Below are positions 56,207 through 64,000 of a DNA stretch of 64,000 bases, one piece after another. Origin of the DNA: Polynucleobacter sp. MWH-Loch1C5 (GTDB taxonomy: Bacteria; Pseudomonadota; Gammaproteobacteria; Burkholderiales; Burkholderiaceae). How positions within the stretch are numbered: the first letter of the stretch is position 1; every line of letters begins with the position of its first letter. The notes under the pieces were generated by a model. The model was given only the letters and a program-made list of their open reading frames with translations. It had not been told where the DNA came from and did no database searches. The translations under genes and the position numbers were made by a program. Where the stretch lies: contig NZ_JACVPR010000001.1 in NCBI RefSeq assembly GCF_018881775.1, positions 992,001-1,056,000 of the forward strand, written 5' to 3'.

Positions 56207-56241
56207 AAAGCCTGTTGAGCGAAAGCTGAGCAGGCTTTTTT
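56207..56241 (+). terminator. Intrinsic terminator after terC
   Basis: AAGCCTG ... CAGGCTT outer stem with an inner AGC-GAAA-GCT hairpin (GNRA-like tetraloop), followed by TTTTTT. It separates the TerC gene from the pilin promoter. Confidence 0.85.
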
Positions 56242-56256
56242 CTTGGGGCTCTTGAT

Positions 56257-56285
56257 TTGAAGCAATTTAAAGCTTTTCCTACAAT
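56257..56285 (+). promoter_or_regulatory. Sigma70-like promoter of the pilin gene
   Basis: TTGAAG (56257-56262), a 17-bp spacer and TACAAT (56280-56285). No sigma54 -24/-12 element (GG-N10-GC), often used for pilA, is seen in the upstream region. Confidence 0.5.
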
Positions 56286-56349
56286 AAATTCATGCCCGTG
56301 TAGGTAGTTTATTTGAGATGATATGAACTTGATTATTTGTGGGGTGAAT

Positions 56350-56838
56350 ATGAATCAAGTGTTATCAAAAAAAGAAGCTGGCTTTACATTAATTGAGTTG
56401 ATGGTTGTGATTGCCATCATTGGTATTTTGGCTGCGATTGCGGTGCCTCGCTATCAGGATTACATTGCAAAAACACGTGTGACCGAAGGTCTCAGTTTGG
56501 CCTCGGGTGCTAAGCTAGCAGTCACAGAAGTGTATTCAAGTAAGGGTGCAGCAAACATGGCTGAGGCGACTGCGAGTAGCTATCAGTCTGTTTCAAGTCA
56601 AAGTGTGCAAAAGGTTGAGATTGAACAATCAGGTGCAATTTCAATTCATTTCAACAATAACGTCGCTGAGGCAGGCGCTAATGTACTTAGACTGATGCCT
56701 GTGTACCAGTTAGATGATAAAAACTTGGTAGAGGCAGATTTGAGTGATAGCAAGGCTAAGCCTTGGGCTGGTATGTGGTCCTGTAAAGGCTCAGGTAGTA
56801 CGCTGACACCAAAGTTTTTGCCTGCTGATTGTAAATAG
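56350..56838 (+). CDS. Type IV pilin (PilA-like)
   Basis: Type IVa prepilin. The leader '[11 protein letters not shown]' ends in Gly, followed by the mature N-terminus '[20 protein letters not shown]' with Phe+1 and Glu+5, the prepilin peptidase signature and assembly helix. Two C-terminal cysteines ('MWSCKGSGS' and 'PADCK') form the expected D-region disulfide. Start: ATG at 56350 gives an 11-residue leader; the ORF-track ATG at 56323 would give 20, long for type IVa. The mature protein is about 151 residues. No other pilus genes are near, so assembly proteins must lie elsewhere. Its stop is 3 bp from the convergent moaC stop. Confidence 0.93.
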   Translation: MNQVLSKKEAGFTLIELMVVIAIIGILAAIAVPRYQDYIAKTRVTEGLSLASGAKLAVTEVYSSKGAANMAEATASSYQSVSSQSVQKVEIEQSGAISIHFNNNVAEAGANVLRLMPVYQLDDKNLVEADLSDSKAKPWAGMWSCKGSGSTLTPKFLPADCK

Positions 56839-56841
56839 CAA

Positions 56842-57321
56842 TTAAGGGGTGGCGGTCCAGGTTCCAGACTTGCCGCCACTTTTTTCAAGTAGGCGTACTT
56901 CTTGTATGACCATGCCACGATCGACGGCTTTGCACATGTCGTAAATCGTCAACAAGCCAATCTGAACACCAGTTAGCGCTTCAATTTCAACGCCAGTTTG
57001 ACCTATATTCTCTGCAGTGACTGTGCAACGAATGGTGTTATGAGTCGCGTCAGGCTCAAACTCAACGGCTACCCTTGTTAAGGCAATGGGGTGACATAAA
57101 GGAATTAAATCAGAGCTTCTCTTTGTGGCTTGGATAGCAGCAATACGTGCAATACCAATCACATCCCCTTTTTTGTGAGATCCTGATTGCACCATTTCAA
57201 AGGTGGAGGCTTGCATCTTGATGAGCCCAGTGGCTACAGCAATACGATGGGTGTGTGCCTTATCGCCCACATTGACCATATGAGCTTGTCCGGATTCATC
57301 AAAATGTGTGAGTTTATTCAT
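56842..57321 (-). CDS. moaC: Cyclic pyranopterin monophosphate synthase
   Basis: Converts the MoaA product to cyclic pyranopterin monophosphate in molybdenum cofactor synthesis. Characteristic blocks are '[20 protein letters not shown]', '[20 protein letters not shown]', '[19 protein letters not shown]' and '[20 protein letters not shown]'. Length 159 residues. No other moa or moe genes are in the window. It is divergent from the M48 protease gene with only 26 bp between the start codons. Confidence 0.96.
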   Translation of the reverse strand: MNKLTHFDESGQAHMVNVGDKAHTHRIAVATGLIKMQASTFEMVQSGSHKKGDVIGIARIAAIQATKRSSDLIPLCHPIALTRVAVEFEPDATHNTIRCTVTAENIGQTGVEIEALTGVQIGLLTIYDMCKAVDRGMVIQEVRLLEKSGGKSGTWTATP

Positions 57322-57347
57322 GATTAAGTTGTACCATAATCTTATAT

Positions 57348-59003
57348 ATGGGATCTAAATTTACTTCATTTAGTCAAAAAGCACTATGTGTCGCTTTGGC
57401 AATGATTTTTCAGCCAGCAGCCATCTTAGCTCAAACGGAAACTAATCGGGTTGCGCAGGACAATCTCAATCGTGTGATGCAAAAGCCCCAGGCGCATTCG
57501 GAATTCAAGCCCGATAATCGTATGCCACAGCAACCCAGTTTAGTTTTGCCTGACCTGGGTGACGTCTCAAGTGCTGCTCTGACACCTTTAGATGAGCGTA
57601 TTTTAGGTGAGCGGATTATGCGAGAGATCAGGCGCGATCCCGATTATGCTGATGACCCCGTTTTTTATGACTATCTCAATGCTATTGGTCAACACTTGGT
57701 GGGTGCTGCACGACAACAGAAAGTTCCTGGCATGGAGGGGGCAGGAACCTTTGCTATCCAGTTTGAGCTTTTTGGGGTGAGAGATCGCAGCATTAACGCA
57801 TTCGCATTACCCGGTGGATTTATTGGTGTGCACACGGGTCTGGTAGTTGCTGCTGAGTCTGAGTCCGAACTAGCTTCAGTATTGGGCCATGAAATTGGGC
57901 ATGTCACGCAAAAACATATTGCGCGTATGTATAGTCAGCAAGGAACTAACTCACTCATCGCATTAGCATCCATCATCGTTGCTGCTCTGGCTGTCAGTCG
58001 TAATCCTGGTGCAGCCCAAGGTCTAGCGATGGGAGGTCAAGCGCTAGCTATCCAAAATCAACTGTCATATTCACGTGATGCTGAGCGAGAAGCTGATCGT
58101 ATTGGTTTGCAGATACTGCAAGCAGGGGGTTTTAATCCCCAAGGGATGCCCGATTTTTTCCAAAGAATGCAAAGAGCCAACAGCATCATGGAAAGCGGTG
58201 TGCCAGCCTATGTTAGAACACACCCTTTAACGACTGATCGTATTGCTGACATGAGCGATCGTGTGCGCAGTTTGCCAGTTCGTAAAGTGGAGTCTTCACT
58301 TGAGTTTATTCTCATGAAGGCGCGCGCACGACTGATTCAAACCGTGAGCACAAGTAATTACCCAGAACTCAGGCAATTACTCAATAGTCTTACTAGAAAA
58401 CCCGAGGCCAGTAAGCAATTGGAAGGCTTTTATGGTTTGGCATTATTAGACCTCAAGTTGGGGCGCTTGGCTGACGCTGAAGCCGCATTACAGAAGGCGC
58501 GTACGCTCACGCAGCAGCTCAGTGGACGTGGGTCGCCGATGTTGAGATATAGCGTTGCCTTAGAGAGTACAGCCATTGATATTCTGATGGCTAAGAAACA
58601 ATATGATCAAGCAGCCAAAGCGATTGCTCAGCAAAGAGCACAATTTATTCACTCACGGACTTTTCAGTTGCAAGCACTTGATGTGCAACTGAAAACTGGA
58701 CAACTAGATGAAGCCATTGCTTGGTTAAAAAATCAAACCAAAATTCAAGCGAGTGATACAACATGGTGGGATTGGTTATCCCGTGCCTATGCCAAAAAAG
58801 GTAGAGTTGGACTTCATCATGCCGCTTTGGCAGAGAAGTATGTGACTCAAGGGGCCTGGGTCGCCGCTATTGAACAAACAAAATTAGCAAAGCAAGCTGG
58901 CGATCTGGATTTTTACCAAGCTTCTGAACTGGATGCGCGTAGTCGCCAAATACAAGATTTATATCGTCAAGAATTACGAGATGACGGTAAGAGGCCTGGT
59001 TGA
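57348..59003 (+). CDS. Periplasmic M48 metalloprotease with TPR domain (BepA-like)
   Basis: Secreted zinc metalloprotease resembling BepA, which maintains outer-membrane proteins including LptD. A signal peptide is visible ([18 protein letters not shown]). The zinc motif HExxH is in '[19 protein letters not shown]', with the third ligand expected at '[13 protein letters not shown]'. After about residue 330 the chain continues with TPR-like helices ('[20 protein letters not shown]' type wording, '[19 protein letters not shown]'). Length 551 residues, somewhat longer than E. coli BepA (487). The last 37 bp overlap the convergent gene. Confidence 0.9.
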   Translation: MGSKFTSFSQKALCVALAMIFQPAAILAQTETNRVAQDNLNRVMQKPQAHSEFKPDNRMPQQPSLVLPDLGDVSSAALTPLDERILGERIMREIRRDPDYADDPVFYDYLNAIGQHLVGAARQQKVPGMEGAGTFAIQFELFGVRDRSINAFALPGGFIGVHTGLVVAAESESELASVLGHEIGHVTQKHIARMYSQQGTNSLIALASIIVAALAVSRNPGAAQGLAMGGQALAIQNQLSYSRDAEREADRIGLQILQAGGFNPQGMPDFFQRMQRANSIMESGVPAYVRTHPLTTDRIADMSDRVRSLPVRKVESSLEFILMKARARLIQTVSTSNYPELRQLLNSLTRKPEASKQLEGFYGLALLDLKLGRLADAEAALQKARTLTQQLSGRGSPMLRYSVALESTAIDILMAKKQYDQAAKAIAQQRAQFIHSRTFQLQALDVQLKTGQLDEAIAWLKNQTKIQASDTTWWDWLSRAYAKKGRVGLHHAALAEKYVTQGAWVAAIEQTKLAKQAGDLDFYQASELDARSRQIQDLYRQELRDDGKRPG

Positions 59004-59563
59004 GCTTTAATATCAGTCATGCGTGTTTGCTCAATGGCTATTTTTTTGTTTTTCAACTGCACTTCTCCGAGTAATCCGCAGCCGGTATTGATTTCAGCGA
59101 TCCTGGAAAACTCTTCCAAGTCAGCATCATGAAGCTTAGCCCAAAAACGATGTTTTTCTTTTAAAAAATCGCCAGCCTTAGCAACTTGAATCAGACTTTC
59201 ACATTGAAAGATGATGTGACCCTCTTCATCCATATAACACTCAATCGGCTCCAAGGGGTTGCCGCAGGTACTGGTTAAGGTTTGATTAAAAAGCCGCGCA
59301 ACAAATGGCGTGTAGGAGATGCTTAGATACACTTTTTGTGGGCCATTTTGAAAAAACCATTCTTGAGTTGCCCAGTCATAACAGCGATTTCTTTCAATAT
59401 ATTCAATCAAGTGACGCTGATGAATAATGTCACCTGCTAAATGATGTTCTTGAGCGTATTCGTTACGCATGCGCCATTGACCTCGTGCGTCAATAGCTAA
59501 CCACCCTCTACATTCGGGAACTTGTGGCCACTTGATCAGCGCTTGGATGACTCTTTCATCCAT
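58967..59563 (-). CDS. Conserved hypothetical protein of betaproteobacterial type
   Basis: I do not recognise a function. The protein (198 residues) is soluble, without signal or membrane segment, and rich in Trp and aromatic residues. It starts 'MDERVIQALIKWPQVPECRG' and has 'WLAIDARGQWRMRNEYAQE' and 'WFFQNGPQKVYLSISYTPFV', wording I have met in Ralstonia and Burkholderia hypothetical proteins with a DUF label that I cannot name with certainty. The start is ATG at 59563; the ORF-track extension reads into the neighbouring gene. It is two bases after the NTF2-like gene, so both are probably co-transcribed with waaF. Its 3' end overlaps the protease gene by 37 bp. Confidence 0.78.
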   Translation of the reverse strand: MDERVIQALIKWPQVPECRGWLAIDARGQWRMRNEYAQEHHLAGDIIHQRHLIEYIERNRCYDWATQEWFFQNGPQKVYLSISYTPFVARLFNQTLTSTCGNPLEPIECYMDEEGHIIFQCESLIQVAKAGDFLKEKHRFWAKLHDADLEEFSRIAEINTGCGLLGEVQLKNKKIAIEQTRMTDIKAQPGLLPSSRNS

Positions 59564-59565
59564 GA

Positions 59566-60000
59566 TTAGTGAAAGCCGTGAATGGTCTCTGGTAACTTGA
59601 TGTGTTCTTCTTGGGCAGGGCTTGAGTGTATATGGGCAATTCTCCAACCCATTGGGCCTTGAATCAAGACATAAGAAAAATTGAGGAAAAATTCAGGCTC
59701 AATTTGTTGTGGATCTAAGCGGACTGCCTCTGTGGTGTCGAAGAATGCAACAGACATACCTGTATGACCAATACCCTGAATAGGATCAAGCCATAGAAAA
59801 TTATCTTCCAGAATTTTCTTGAGACCATCACGTAATTCAGCATGACCTGAGAGACGTTTACCGCCTGGCAAAATACAAGTGATGGAGTCTTCATCAATCC
59901 ATAAATCAATCGATCCTTCAAGATCATTGCGATGTAAAGATTCTCGCCATGCTTCAATAACCTCTTCTGGCATTTGAAATAAGCGAGCTTGTTTGGGCAT
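59566..60000 (-). CDS. SnoaL/NTF2-like protein
   Basis: Small protein (144 residues) of the nuclear transport factor 2-like fold (SnoaL/SnoaL_3 group). The N-terminal helix 'MPEEVIEAWRESLHRNDLEG' is followed by 'SIDLWIDEDSITCILPGGKR', and the C-terminal strands by 'FFLNFSYVLIQGPMGWRIAH' and 'IHSSPA', the usual pattern ('W.I.H.H.S') of these proteins. The fold is used for very different enzymes and binding proteins, so no activity is inferred. It lies 10 bp after waaF in a leftward run. Confidence 0.82.
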   Translation of the reverse strand: MPKQARLFQMPEEVIEAWRESLHRNDLEGSIDLWIDEDSITCILPGGKRLSGHAELRDGLKKILEDNFLWLDPIQGIGHTGMSVAFFDTTEAVRLDPQQIEPEFFLNFSYVLIQGPMGWRIAHIHSSPAQEEHIKLPETIHGFH

Positions 60001-60010
60001 AGTAATCTTT

Positions 60011-61021
60011 CTAGATGATTTCTAGCGAGTTTAGGACGGTTTGTGGCTGGATGTCTACCAGGCAGCGATAGTGGCCTAATGGACAGGTCCTTTTGAAGCA
60101 GGGACTGCAATCTAATTTTAACCAGTGAATCTTGGCAAGATTGGATAAGGGTGGGGTATGTCTAGGATCGCTGGAGCCAAAGATGGCCACTTGGGGAATC
60201 CCTAGTGCTGCAGCAATATGCATGAGTCCAGAATCATTACTGACAACTCCTTGCGACACACTAATTAATGAAACAGCATCGTCAAGCGATGTTTTGCCAC
60301 AGAGATTGATGATGCGATCTGTTTGGCTATGAAGCACAATCTCATCACCCAATGCCTTTTCTTTGTTGCTACCCAAAATTAGGATAGTGGCATTTCTTTG
60401 GCGTTCGCTAAGTGCCTTCGCTAATTCAGCGTAATGACTGCTCGGCCACTGTTTGGCTGGACCATACTCTGCGCCGGGACAGAATATATAAAGACCCTCA
60501 TGGTTTTGTAAAGTCTTCGCATAATCTCGGGCTCTACTCTTCATCACATCTTTACAGATCAGGCGCGGCTTAGATTCCTCTGGGCTTAACTCCTGGCCTG
60601 CTAATGCCAAATAATGTTGATGCATGGGAGGACGATTTTGCCTTGATGGGTTACTCAGAGTTTGGTTGAGTAGACCCCAGCGCCACTCCCCTAAGTAGCC
60701 AATTCTTTTAGGAATATTCGCAAGCCAAGGAATTAAAGCGGATTTGAAGCTATTAGGTAGCACATAAGCTTCATGATAATTGTTAGTTTCTAATTGAGTG
60801 GCTAATTGACGGCGCTCTTTCCATTGCAATTTGCCATGCAGTAGAGGAGCTTGAATGATGTCATTGACTAGCGGTATGAAGCGCATCACAGAGGCAACCC
60901 AAGGGGTTGCCAAGACATCAATACTTGATTCAGGAGACTTGAGATGTAGCGCTCTGATGAGAGGCTCAATCATCACCGCATCTCCAATCCAATTAGGTGC
61001 GATGATGAGTATTCTTTTCAT
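60011..61021 (-). CDS. waaF: LPS heptosyltransferase II
   Basis: Glycosyltransferase family 9 enzyme that adds the second L,D-heptose to the inner core of LPS. The N-terminus 'MKRILIIAPNWIGDAVMIEP' is typical of WaaF, and the donor-binding C-terminal half contains 'PGAEYGPAKQWPSSHYAELA' and 'VVSNDSGLMHIAAALGIPQV', followed by 'AIFGSSDPRHTPP'. The cysteines in 'KLDCSPCFKRTCPLGHYRCL' are a family trait. Length 336 residues. It follows the zinc-finger gene by 4 bp. Confidence 0.94.
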   Translation of the reverse strand: MKRILIIAPNWIGDAVMIEPLIRALHLKSPESSIDVLATPWVASVMRFIPLVNDIIQAPLLHGKLQWKERRQLATQLETNNYHEAYVLPNSFKSALIPWLANIPKRIGYLGEWRWGLLNQTLSNPSRQNRPPMHQHYLALAGQELSPEESKPRLICKDVMKSRARDYAKTLQNHEGLYIFCPGAEYGPAKQWPSSHYAELAKALSERQRNATILILGSNKEKALGDEIVLHSQTDRIINLCGKTSLDDAVSLISVSQGVVSNDSGLMHIAAALGIPQVAIFGSSDPRHTPPLSNLAKIHWLKLDCSPCFKRTCPLGHYRCLVDIQPQTVLNSLEII

Positions 61022-61025
61022 ATAT

Positions 61026-61217
61026 TCAGTGACCGCTAGGGGCTGTGCCTGGTTTTAGGCGATATTCAGTGCCACAGTAAGGACATTTGACGTGTCCTGT
61101 ACTGAGGATGTCTAAAAAAACACGTGGGTGAGAGCTCCATGCTGGAGATTTTTTATTAGGACACTGAAGTGGCAAGTCGCGATGACCGTCAATTTCAATA
61201 AGTTTTGCTTGATCCAT
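61026..61217 (-). CDS. Small zinc-finger domain protein
   Basis: Protein of 63 residues with a probable zinc site of the zf-CHCC type: 'LQCPNKKSPAWSSHPRVFLD' supplies a Cys and a His, 'VKCPYCGTEYRL' supplies two Cys. Proteins of this type are related to the NDUFS6-like zinc-finger family and are often located between ilvE and waaF in betaproteobacteria, in my recollection. The cellular role is unknown. It is 12 bp after ilvE and 4 bp before waaF. Confidence 0.85.
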   Translation of the reverse strand: MDQAKLIEIDGHRDLPLQCPNKKSPAWSSHPRVFLDILSTGHVKCPYCGTEYRLKPGTAPSGH

Positions 61218-61229
61218 AATCGCTATCTA

Positions 61230-62150
61230 TCAAACTAAAGTTAACCAGTGTTCATACTTGGCATTTTTTCCGGCGACTGCATCAAAGAATACCTTTTGTA
61301 CCTTTTCGGTAATAGGGCCGCGACCTCCGTTACCAATTGGACGATCGTCAAGTTCACGAATCGGTGTCACCTCGGCAGCAGTGCCAGTAAAGAAGGCTTC
61401 ATCAGCGCAATACATTTCATCACGCGTAATACGCTTCTCTTTCACTTCGATACCTAAGTCTTTAGCAATGGTGAAAATGGCATCGCGTGTAATACCATCC
61501 AAACAAGAGGCTAAATCGGGTGTATAGATCACCCCGTTTTTGACAATAAATACGTTTTCGCCAGATCCCTCAGAGACGTAGCCATCAGTATCTAAAAGTA
61601 ATGCTTCATCGTAGCCGTGAGCGCTAACCTCTTGGTTGGCCAAAATGGAATTGATGTAATACCCTGAAGCTTTTGCACGCACTAGAGACACATTGACATG
61701 GTGACGTGTGAATGATGAGGTTTTGACACGGATACCTTTGTTGAGGCCGTCTTCGCCTAGGTAGGCACCCCATTCCCAAGCAGCAATTGCAGTATGAATT
61801 GTGTTGGTCTTGGCTGAAATACCTAATTTTTCTGAACCAATCCAAGCAATAGGTCTGAGGTAGCAAGAAGTCAATTTATTTTGGCGGACTACTTCACATT
61901 GCGCCTTTGCAATTTCTTCAGGGGTGAATGGAATTTTCATCTGAAAAATTTTTGCTGAATTAAACAGGCGTTTGGTATGTTCTTGAAGCCTGAAGATAGC
62001 AGTGCCTTTTTCAGTCTTGTATGCACGCACACCCTCAAAGACACCCATGCCGTAATGCAATGTATGTGTGAGCACATGAATCTTGGCATCTCTCCATGGA
62101 ACAAGTTGACCGTCCATCCAGATGAAACCATCACGATTTGCCATTGACAT
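61230..62150 (-). CDS. ilvE: Branched-chain amino acid aminotransferase
   Basis: PLP enzyme of fold type IV for the last step in valine, leucine and isoleucine synthesis. Marks are 'GMGVFEGVRAYKTEKGTAIF', the lysine that binds PLP in 'LVRAKASGYYINSILANQEV' and 'DGYVSEGSGENVFIV'. Length 306 residues with ATG at 62150 (MSMANRDG), which has GAGG eight bases upstream; the ORF-track start at 62171 and ATG at 62144 are less likely. The divergent azlCD branched-chain amino-acid exporter starts 104 bp away, which suggests linked metabolism. Confidence 0.95.
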   Translation of the reverse strand: MSMANRDGFIWMDGQLVPWRDAKIHVLTHTLHYGMGVFEGVRAYKTEKGTAIFRLQEHTKRLFNSAKIFQMKIPFTPEEIAKAQCEVVRQNKLTSCYLRPIAWIGSEKLGISAKTNTIHTAIAAWEWGAYLGEDGLNKGIRVKTSSFTRHHVNVSLVRAKASGYYINSILANQEVSAHGYDEALLLDTDGYVSEGSGENVFIVKNGVIYTPDLASCLDGITRDAIFTIAKDLGIEVKEKRITRDEMYCADEAFFTGTAAEVTPIRELDDRPIGNGGRGPITEKVQKVFFDAVAGKNAKYEHWLTLV

Positions 62151-62253
62151 AAGCTGATCCTCAGAACTCAATTGAAAACACTATTGTAAAACAGGCTGCC
62201 CTTCATTCACTCCCAATCCTACCTATAATTGTGGACAAAAGAATGGAGACACT

Positions 62254-62967
62254 GTGAAGAGCCATCACGCTTGGCAAAAACATTTCTGGGAGGGGTCAGC
62301 GACCATGCGTCGATCTGCCCCGGCTGTGGCGACTTGGGGATTGGTGACCGGAATTGCTATGGCGAAGTCAGGGCTAACCATAGGCCAATCTATTGGCATG
62401 TCATTGATGGTCTATGCTGGATCAGCCCAGTTGGCCGCCTTACCCCTCATTGCAGGCGGGTTCCCACTGTGGACCATCTTGGTAACGGCATTTATCGTGA
62501 ATTTACGTTTCGTTATTTTTAGTGCAGGTATTCATCCGCATTTTAAAGATAGGCGCTTTTGGCAAAGAACTGTCTTGGGCTATCTCAACGGTGACCTGAC
62601 TTTTGCGATGTTTCTAAGCCGTTATCCAAGGGCGGAGAGAAAGCCTGAAGAGTTACATTACTTTTTGGGAATGTCCTTGACTAACTGGAGTATGTGGCAG
62701 TTAGGCTCTGTGTGCGGTATCGTTTTCGCTGCTTTTATCCCTGATTCCTGGGGTTTAGGCTTTGCTGGCGTTTTGGCCTTGATTGCCATTACAGTGCCGA
62801 TGATTCAAGGTAGGGCTGCCATTTTTGCGGCACTCGTTGCTGCCTTTATTTCGGTATTGGCCTATGGCTTGCCGTACAAGCTCAATTTGCTACTCGCCGT
62901 GATTGCCGCCATTCTGGTAGGCTTGTGGCTAGGTCGTCGAACTCCTAAATCTGAGGGTGTGGCATGA
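62254..62967 (+). CDS. azlC: AzlC family branched-chain amino acid exporter, large subunit
   Basis: Membrane protein of 237 residues with five or more helices that, with AzlD, forms an exporter of branched-chain amino acids (BrnFE type). 'SAPAVATWGLVTGIAMAKSG' and 'LMVYAGSAQLAALPLIAGGF', followed by 'NLRFVIFSAGIHPHF', are family features. Start: GTG at 62254, with TGGAG upstream; no ATG fits. A TATAAT at 62224-62229 is a possible -10, with a poor -35. It overlaps azlD by 4 bp and is divergent from ilvE. Confidence 0.92.
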   Translation: MKSHHAWQKHFWEGSATMRRSAPAVATWGLVTGIAMAKSGLTIGQSIGMSLMVYAGSAQLAALPLIAGGFPLWTILVTAFIVNLRFVIFSAGIHPHFKDRRFWQRTVLGYLNGDLTFAMFLSRYPRAERKPEELHYFLGMSLTNWSMWQLGSVCGIVFAAFIPDSWGLGFAGVLALIAITVPMIQGRAAIFAALVAAFISVLAYGLPYKLNLLLAVIAAILVGLWLGRRTPKSEGVA

Positions 62968-63308
62968 CTACCCTGCAAATTTGGCTGGCCTTGATTGGCT
63001 TAACTCTTGTCACGATCTTGACCCGAGGATTTTTTCTGCTGTGGGGTAACCGTTTTGAGTTACCAGAATCGGTCCAAAACGCCATTCGTTATGCGCCCAT
63101 GGCCGCTTTGATTGCCATCATCGTTCCAGAGTTGCTGATCAATAAAGATGCCTCTGAACAGAGTTTGAATTGGTTAGGTCGCGTTGATTTTTCCCAGCCT
63201 CAATTTCTGGCGGGGGTTATTGCAATTTTGGCTCACCTGTATATCAAGAATATGGCCTTGACTATCGGTATTGGCGTCGCAGTTTTTATGCTTCTAAGGG
63301 CTATTTGA
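62964..63308 (+). CDS. azlD: AzlD family branched-chain amino acid exporter, small subunit
   Basis: Small membrane partner of AzlC, 114 residues with about four helices. 'WLALIGLTLVTILTRGFFLL' at the N-terminus and 'VQNAIRYAPMAALIAIIVPE' are typical of the family. The ATG overlaps the azlC stop (ATGA), so the two are translated together. No regulatory gene of the Lrp type, common next to BrnFE, is seen between here and pgk. Confidence 0.92.
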   Translation: MTTLQIWLALIGLTLVTILTRGFFLLWGNRFELPESVQNAIRYAPMAALIAIIVPELLINKDASEQSLNWLGRVDFSQPQFLAGVIAILAHLYIKNMALTIGIGVAVFMLLRAI

Positions 63309-63381
63309 GCCCTCTAAAAATAGGCGGATCATGTCTGGAAAAGGGTAAAATCACCTTTTTCCAGTAATTCATTAAAAACAT

Positions 63382-64000
63382 ATGCCTGGCACGTCTAAAT
63401 TGAACTTCTTCCGTCTTTCTGAGCTCGCCCAAGCAGGGCAATTAAAGGGCAAAAGAGTCTTTATCCGCGCTGACTTAAATGTGCCGCAAGATGAGGCGGG
63501 GCGTATTACTGAAGATACTCGTATACGTGCTTCTATTCCTGCGATAAAAATTGCTTTAGAAGCGGGCGCTGCTGTGATGGTGACATCCCATTTGGGGCGT
63601 CCCACGGAAGGTGAGTTCAAACCTGAAGACAGCTTAGCGCCGGTGGCTGATCGCATCGCGGAGCTTTTAGAAAGAAAAGTCCCTTTGATCAGTGACTGGG
63701 CAGATGGTGCATTCTCTTTAGAACCCGGTGATTTAGTTTTATTGGAAAACTGCCGCTTGAACGTCGGTGAGAAAAAGAATAACGATGACTTGGCAAAAAA
63801 GCTTGCCAAATTATGCGATGTCTATGTGAATGATGCCTTTGGTACGGCGCATCGTGCGGAAGCGACGACTCATGGCATGGCCAAATACGCGCCTATAGCC
63901 TGTGCTGGCCCTTTGATGGCTGCAGAGTTAGATGCTTTGGGTAAAGCCTTACATCATCCCAAGCGACCTTTAGTTGCGATTGTGGCTGGTTCTAAGGTAT
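63382..64000 (+). CDS. pgk: Phosphoglycerate kinase, N-terminal part (cut by window end)
   Basis: Glycolytic kinase that forms ATP from 1,3-bisphosphoglycerate. The gene starts at ATG 63382 ([10 protein letters not shown]) and runs off the window, so it is not in the ORF track; 206 codons are visible. N-terminal domain marks are '[20 protein letters not shown]', '[20 protein letters not shown]', '[14 protein letters not shown]' and '[17 protein letters not shown]'. The N-terminus is a few residues longer than in E. coli. No strong ribosome site is seen. It lies 73 bp after azlD and probably has its own promoter. Confidence 0.96.
   Translation, partial: MPGTSKLNFFRLSELAQAGQLKGKRVFIRADLNVPQDEAGRITEDTRIRASIPAIKIALEAGAAVMVTSHLGRPTEGEFKPEDSLAPVADRIAELLERKVPLISDWADGAFSLEPGDLVLLENCRLNVGEKKNNDDLAKKLAKLCDVYVNDAFGTAHRAEATTHGMAKYAPIACAGPLMAAELDALGKALHHPKRPLVAIVAGSKV

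Noticed and set aside
56187-56349. Sigma54 promoter for the pilin gene
   Set aside because: No GG-N10-GC pair was found; a sigma70-like pair at 56257-56285 fits better.

Overview
The window looks like ordinary core chromosome of a low-to-medium GC betaproteobacterium of the order Burkholderiales. Polynucleobacter or a close relative is my best guess. The basis is gene order (dusB-fis-purH-ruvCAB; amgK/murU divergent from lptD-surA-pdxA-rsmA; lnt-glyQS-gmhB-plsC) and protein character, not a database search. Genes are tightly packed, often with 4-bp ATGA overlaps. I see no insertion sequence, prophage, CRISPR array, integron or rRNA operon. About 67 protein genes, one tRNA, RNase P RNA and one candidate small RNA are supported.

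Layout. 1-4.4 kb: end of ubiB, a DUF502 membrane protein, aspS, nudB and a cardiolipin synthase. 4.5-10.6 kb: a fatty-acid beta-oxidation operon (TetR regulator, acyl-CoA dehydrogenase, fused hydroxyacyl-CoA dehydrogenase/enoyl-CoA hydratase, thiolase) behind a promoter with a palindromic operator at the predicted start of transcription. 10.6-15.6 kb: an ATM1-type ABC exporter, glycerate kinase, pyrC, rnpB and a convergent OsmC gene. 15.6-18.4 kb: a compact candidate small RNA, then rplM-rpsI, argC and erpA. 18.4-30.7 kb: anmK, tyrS, a histidine phosphatase, and two leftward runs, ruvBAC-purH-fis-dusB and ubiH-like/pepP/murU/amgK. 30.7-36.1 kb: rightward envelope operon lptD-surA-pdxA-rsmA. 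36.1-44.5 kb: leftward plsC, gmhB, glyS, glyQ, lnt, corC, ybeY, miaB. 44.5-50.9 kb: leftward Na+/H+ antiporter, DsrE-like periplasmic protein, tRNA-Met, an MHS-type MFS transporter with an unusual inserted loop, a DUF4212 small subunit without its usual partner, and a two-component system. 51.0-56.8 kb: recA (with a consensus SOS box), recX, a DUF2889 gene, sucCD, terC and a solitary type IV pilin. 56.8-64 kb: moaC, a BepA-like M48 protease, two little-known proteins, waaF, a zinc-finger protein, ilvE, azlCD and the start of pgk.

Functional themes. Envelope biogenesis is prominent: LptD and SurA for the outer membrane, GmhB and WaaF for heptose core, Lnt for lipoproteins, ClsB and PlsC for phospholipids, BepA-like quality control. 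AnmK, AmgK and MurU form most of the Pseudomonas-type muropeptide recycling route. Translation and RNA functions include AspRS (with residues I associate with the non-discriminating type), GlyRS, TyrRS, L13/S9, MiaB, DusB, YbeY, RsmA and RNase P.

The most interesting unexplained element is at about 15677-15804, between the OsmC gene and rplM. A strong sigma70-like promoter is followed by three consecutive perfect hairpins, the last a textbook terminator, and a CTCCTCC (anti-Shine-Dalgarno) motif. This is probably a stand-alone small RNA of about 94 nt. Other points are the orphan DUF4212 protein, the roughly 125-residue insertion in the MFS transporter, the lack of phoH between miaB and ybeY, and the operator of the beta-oxidation operon.
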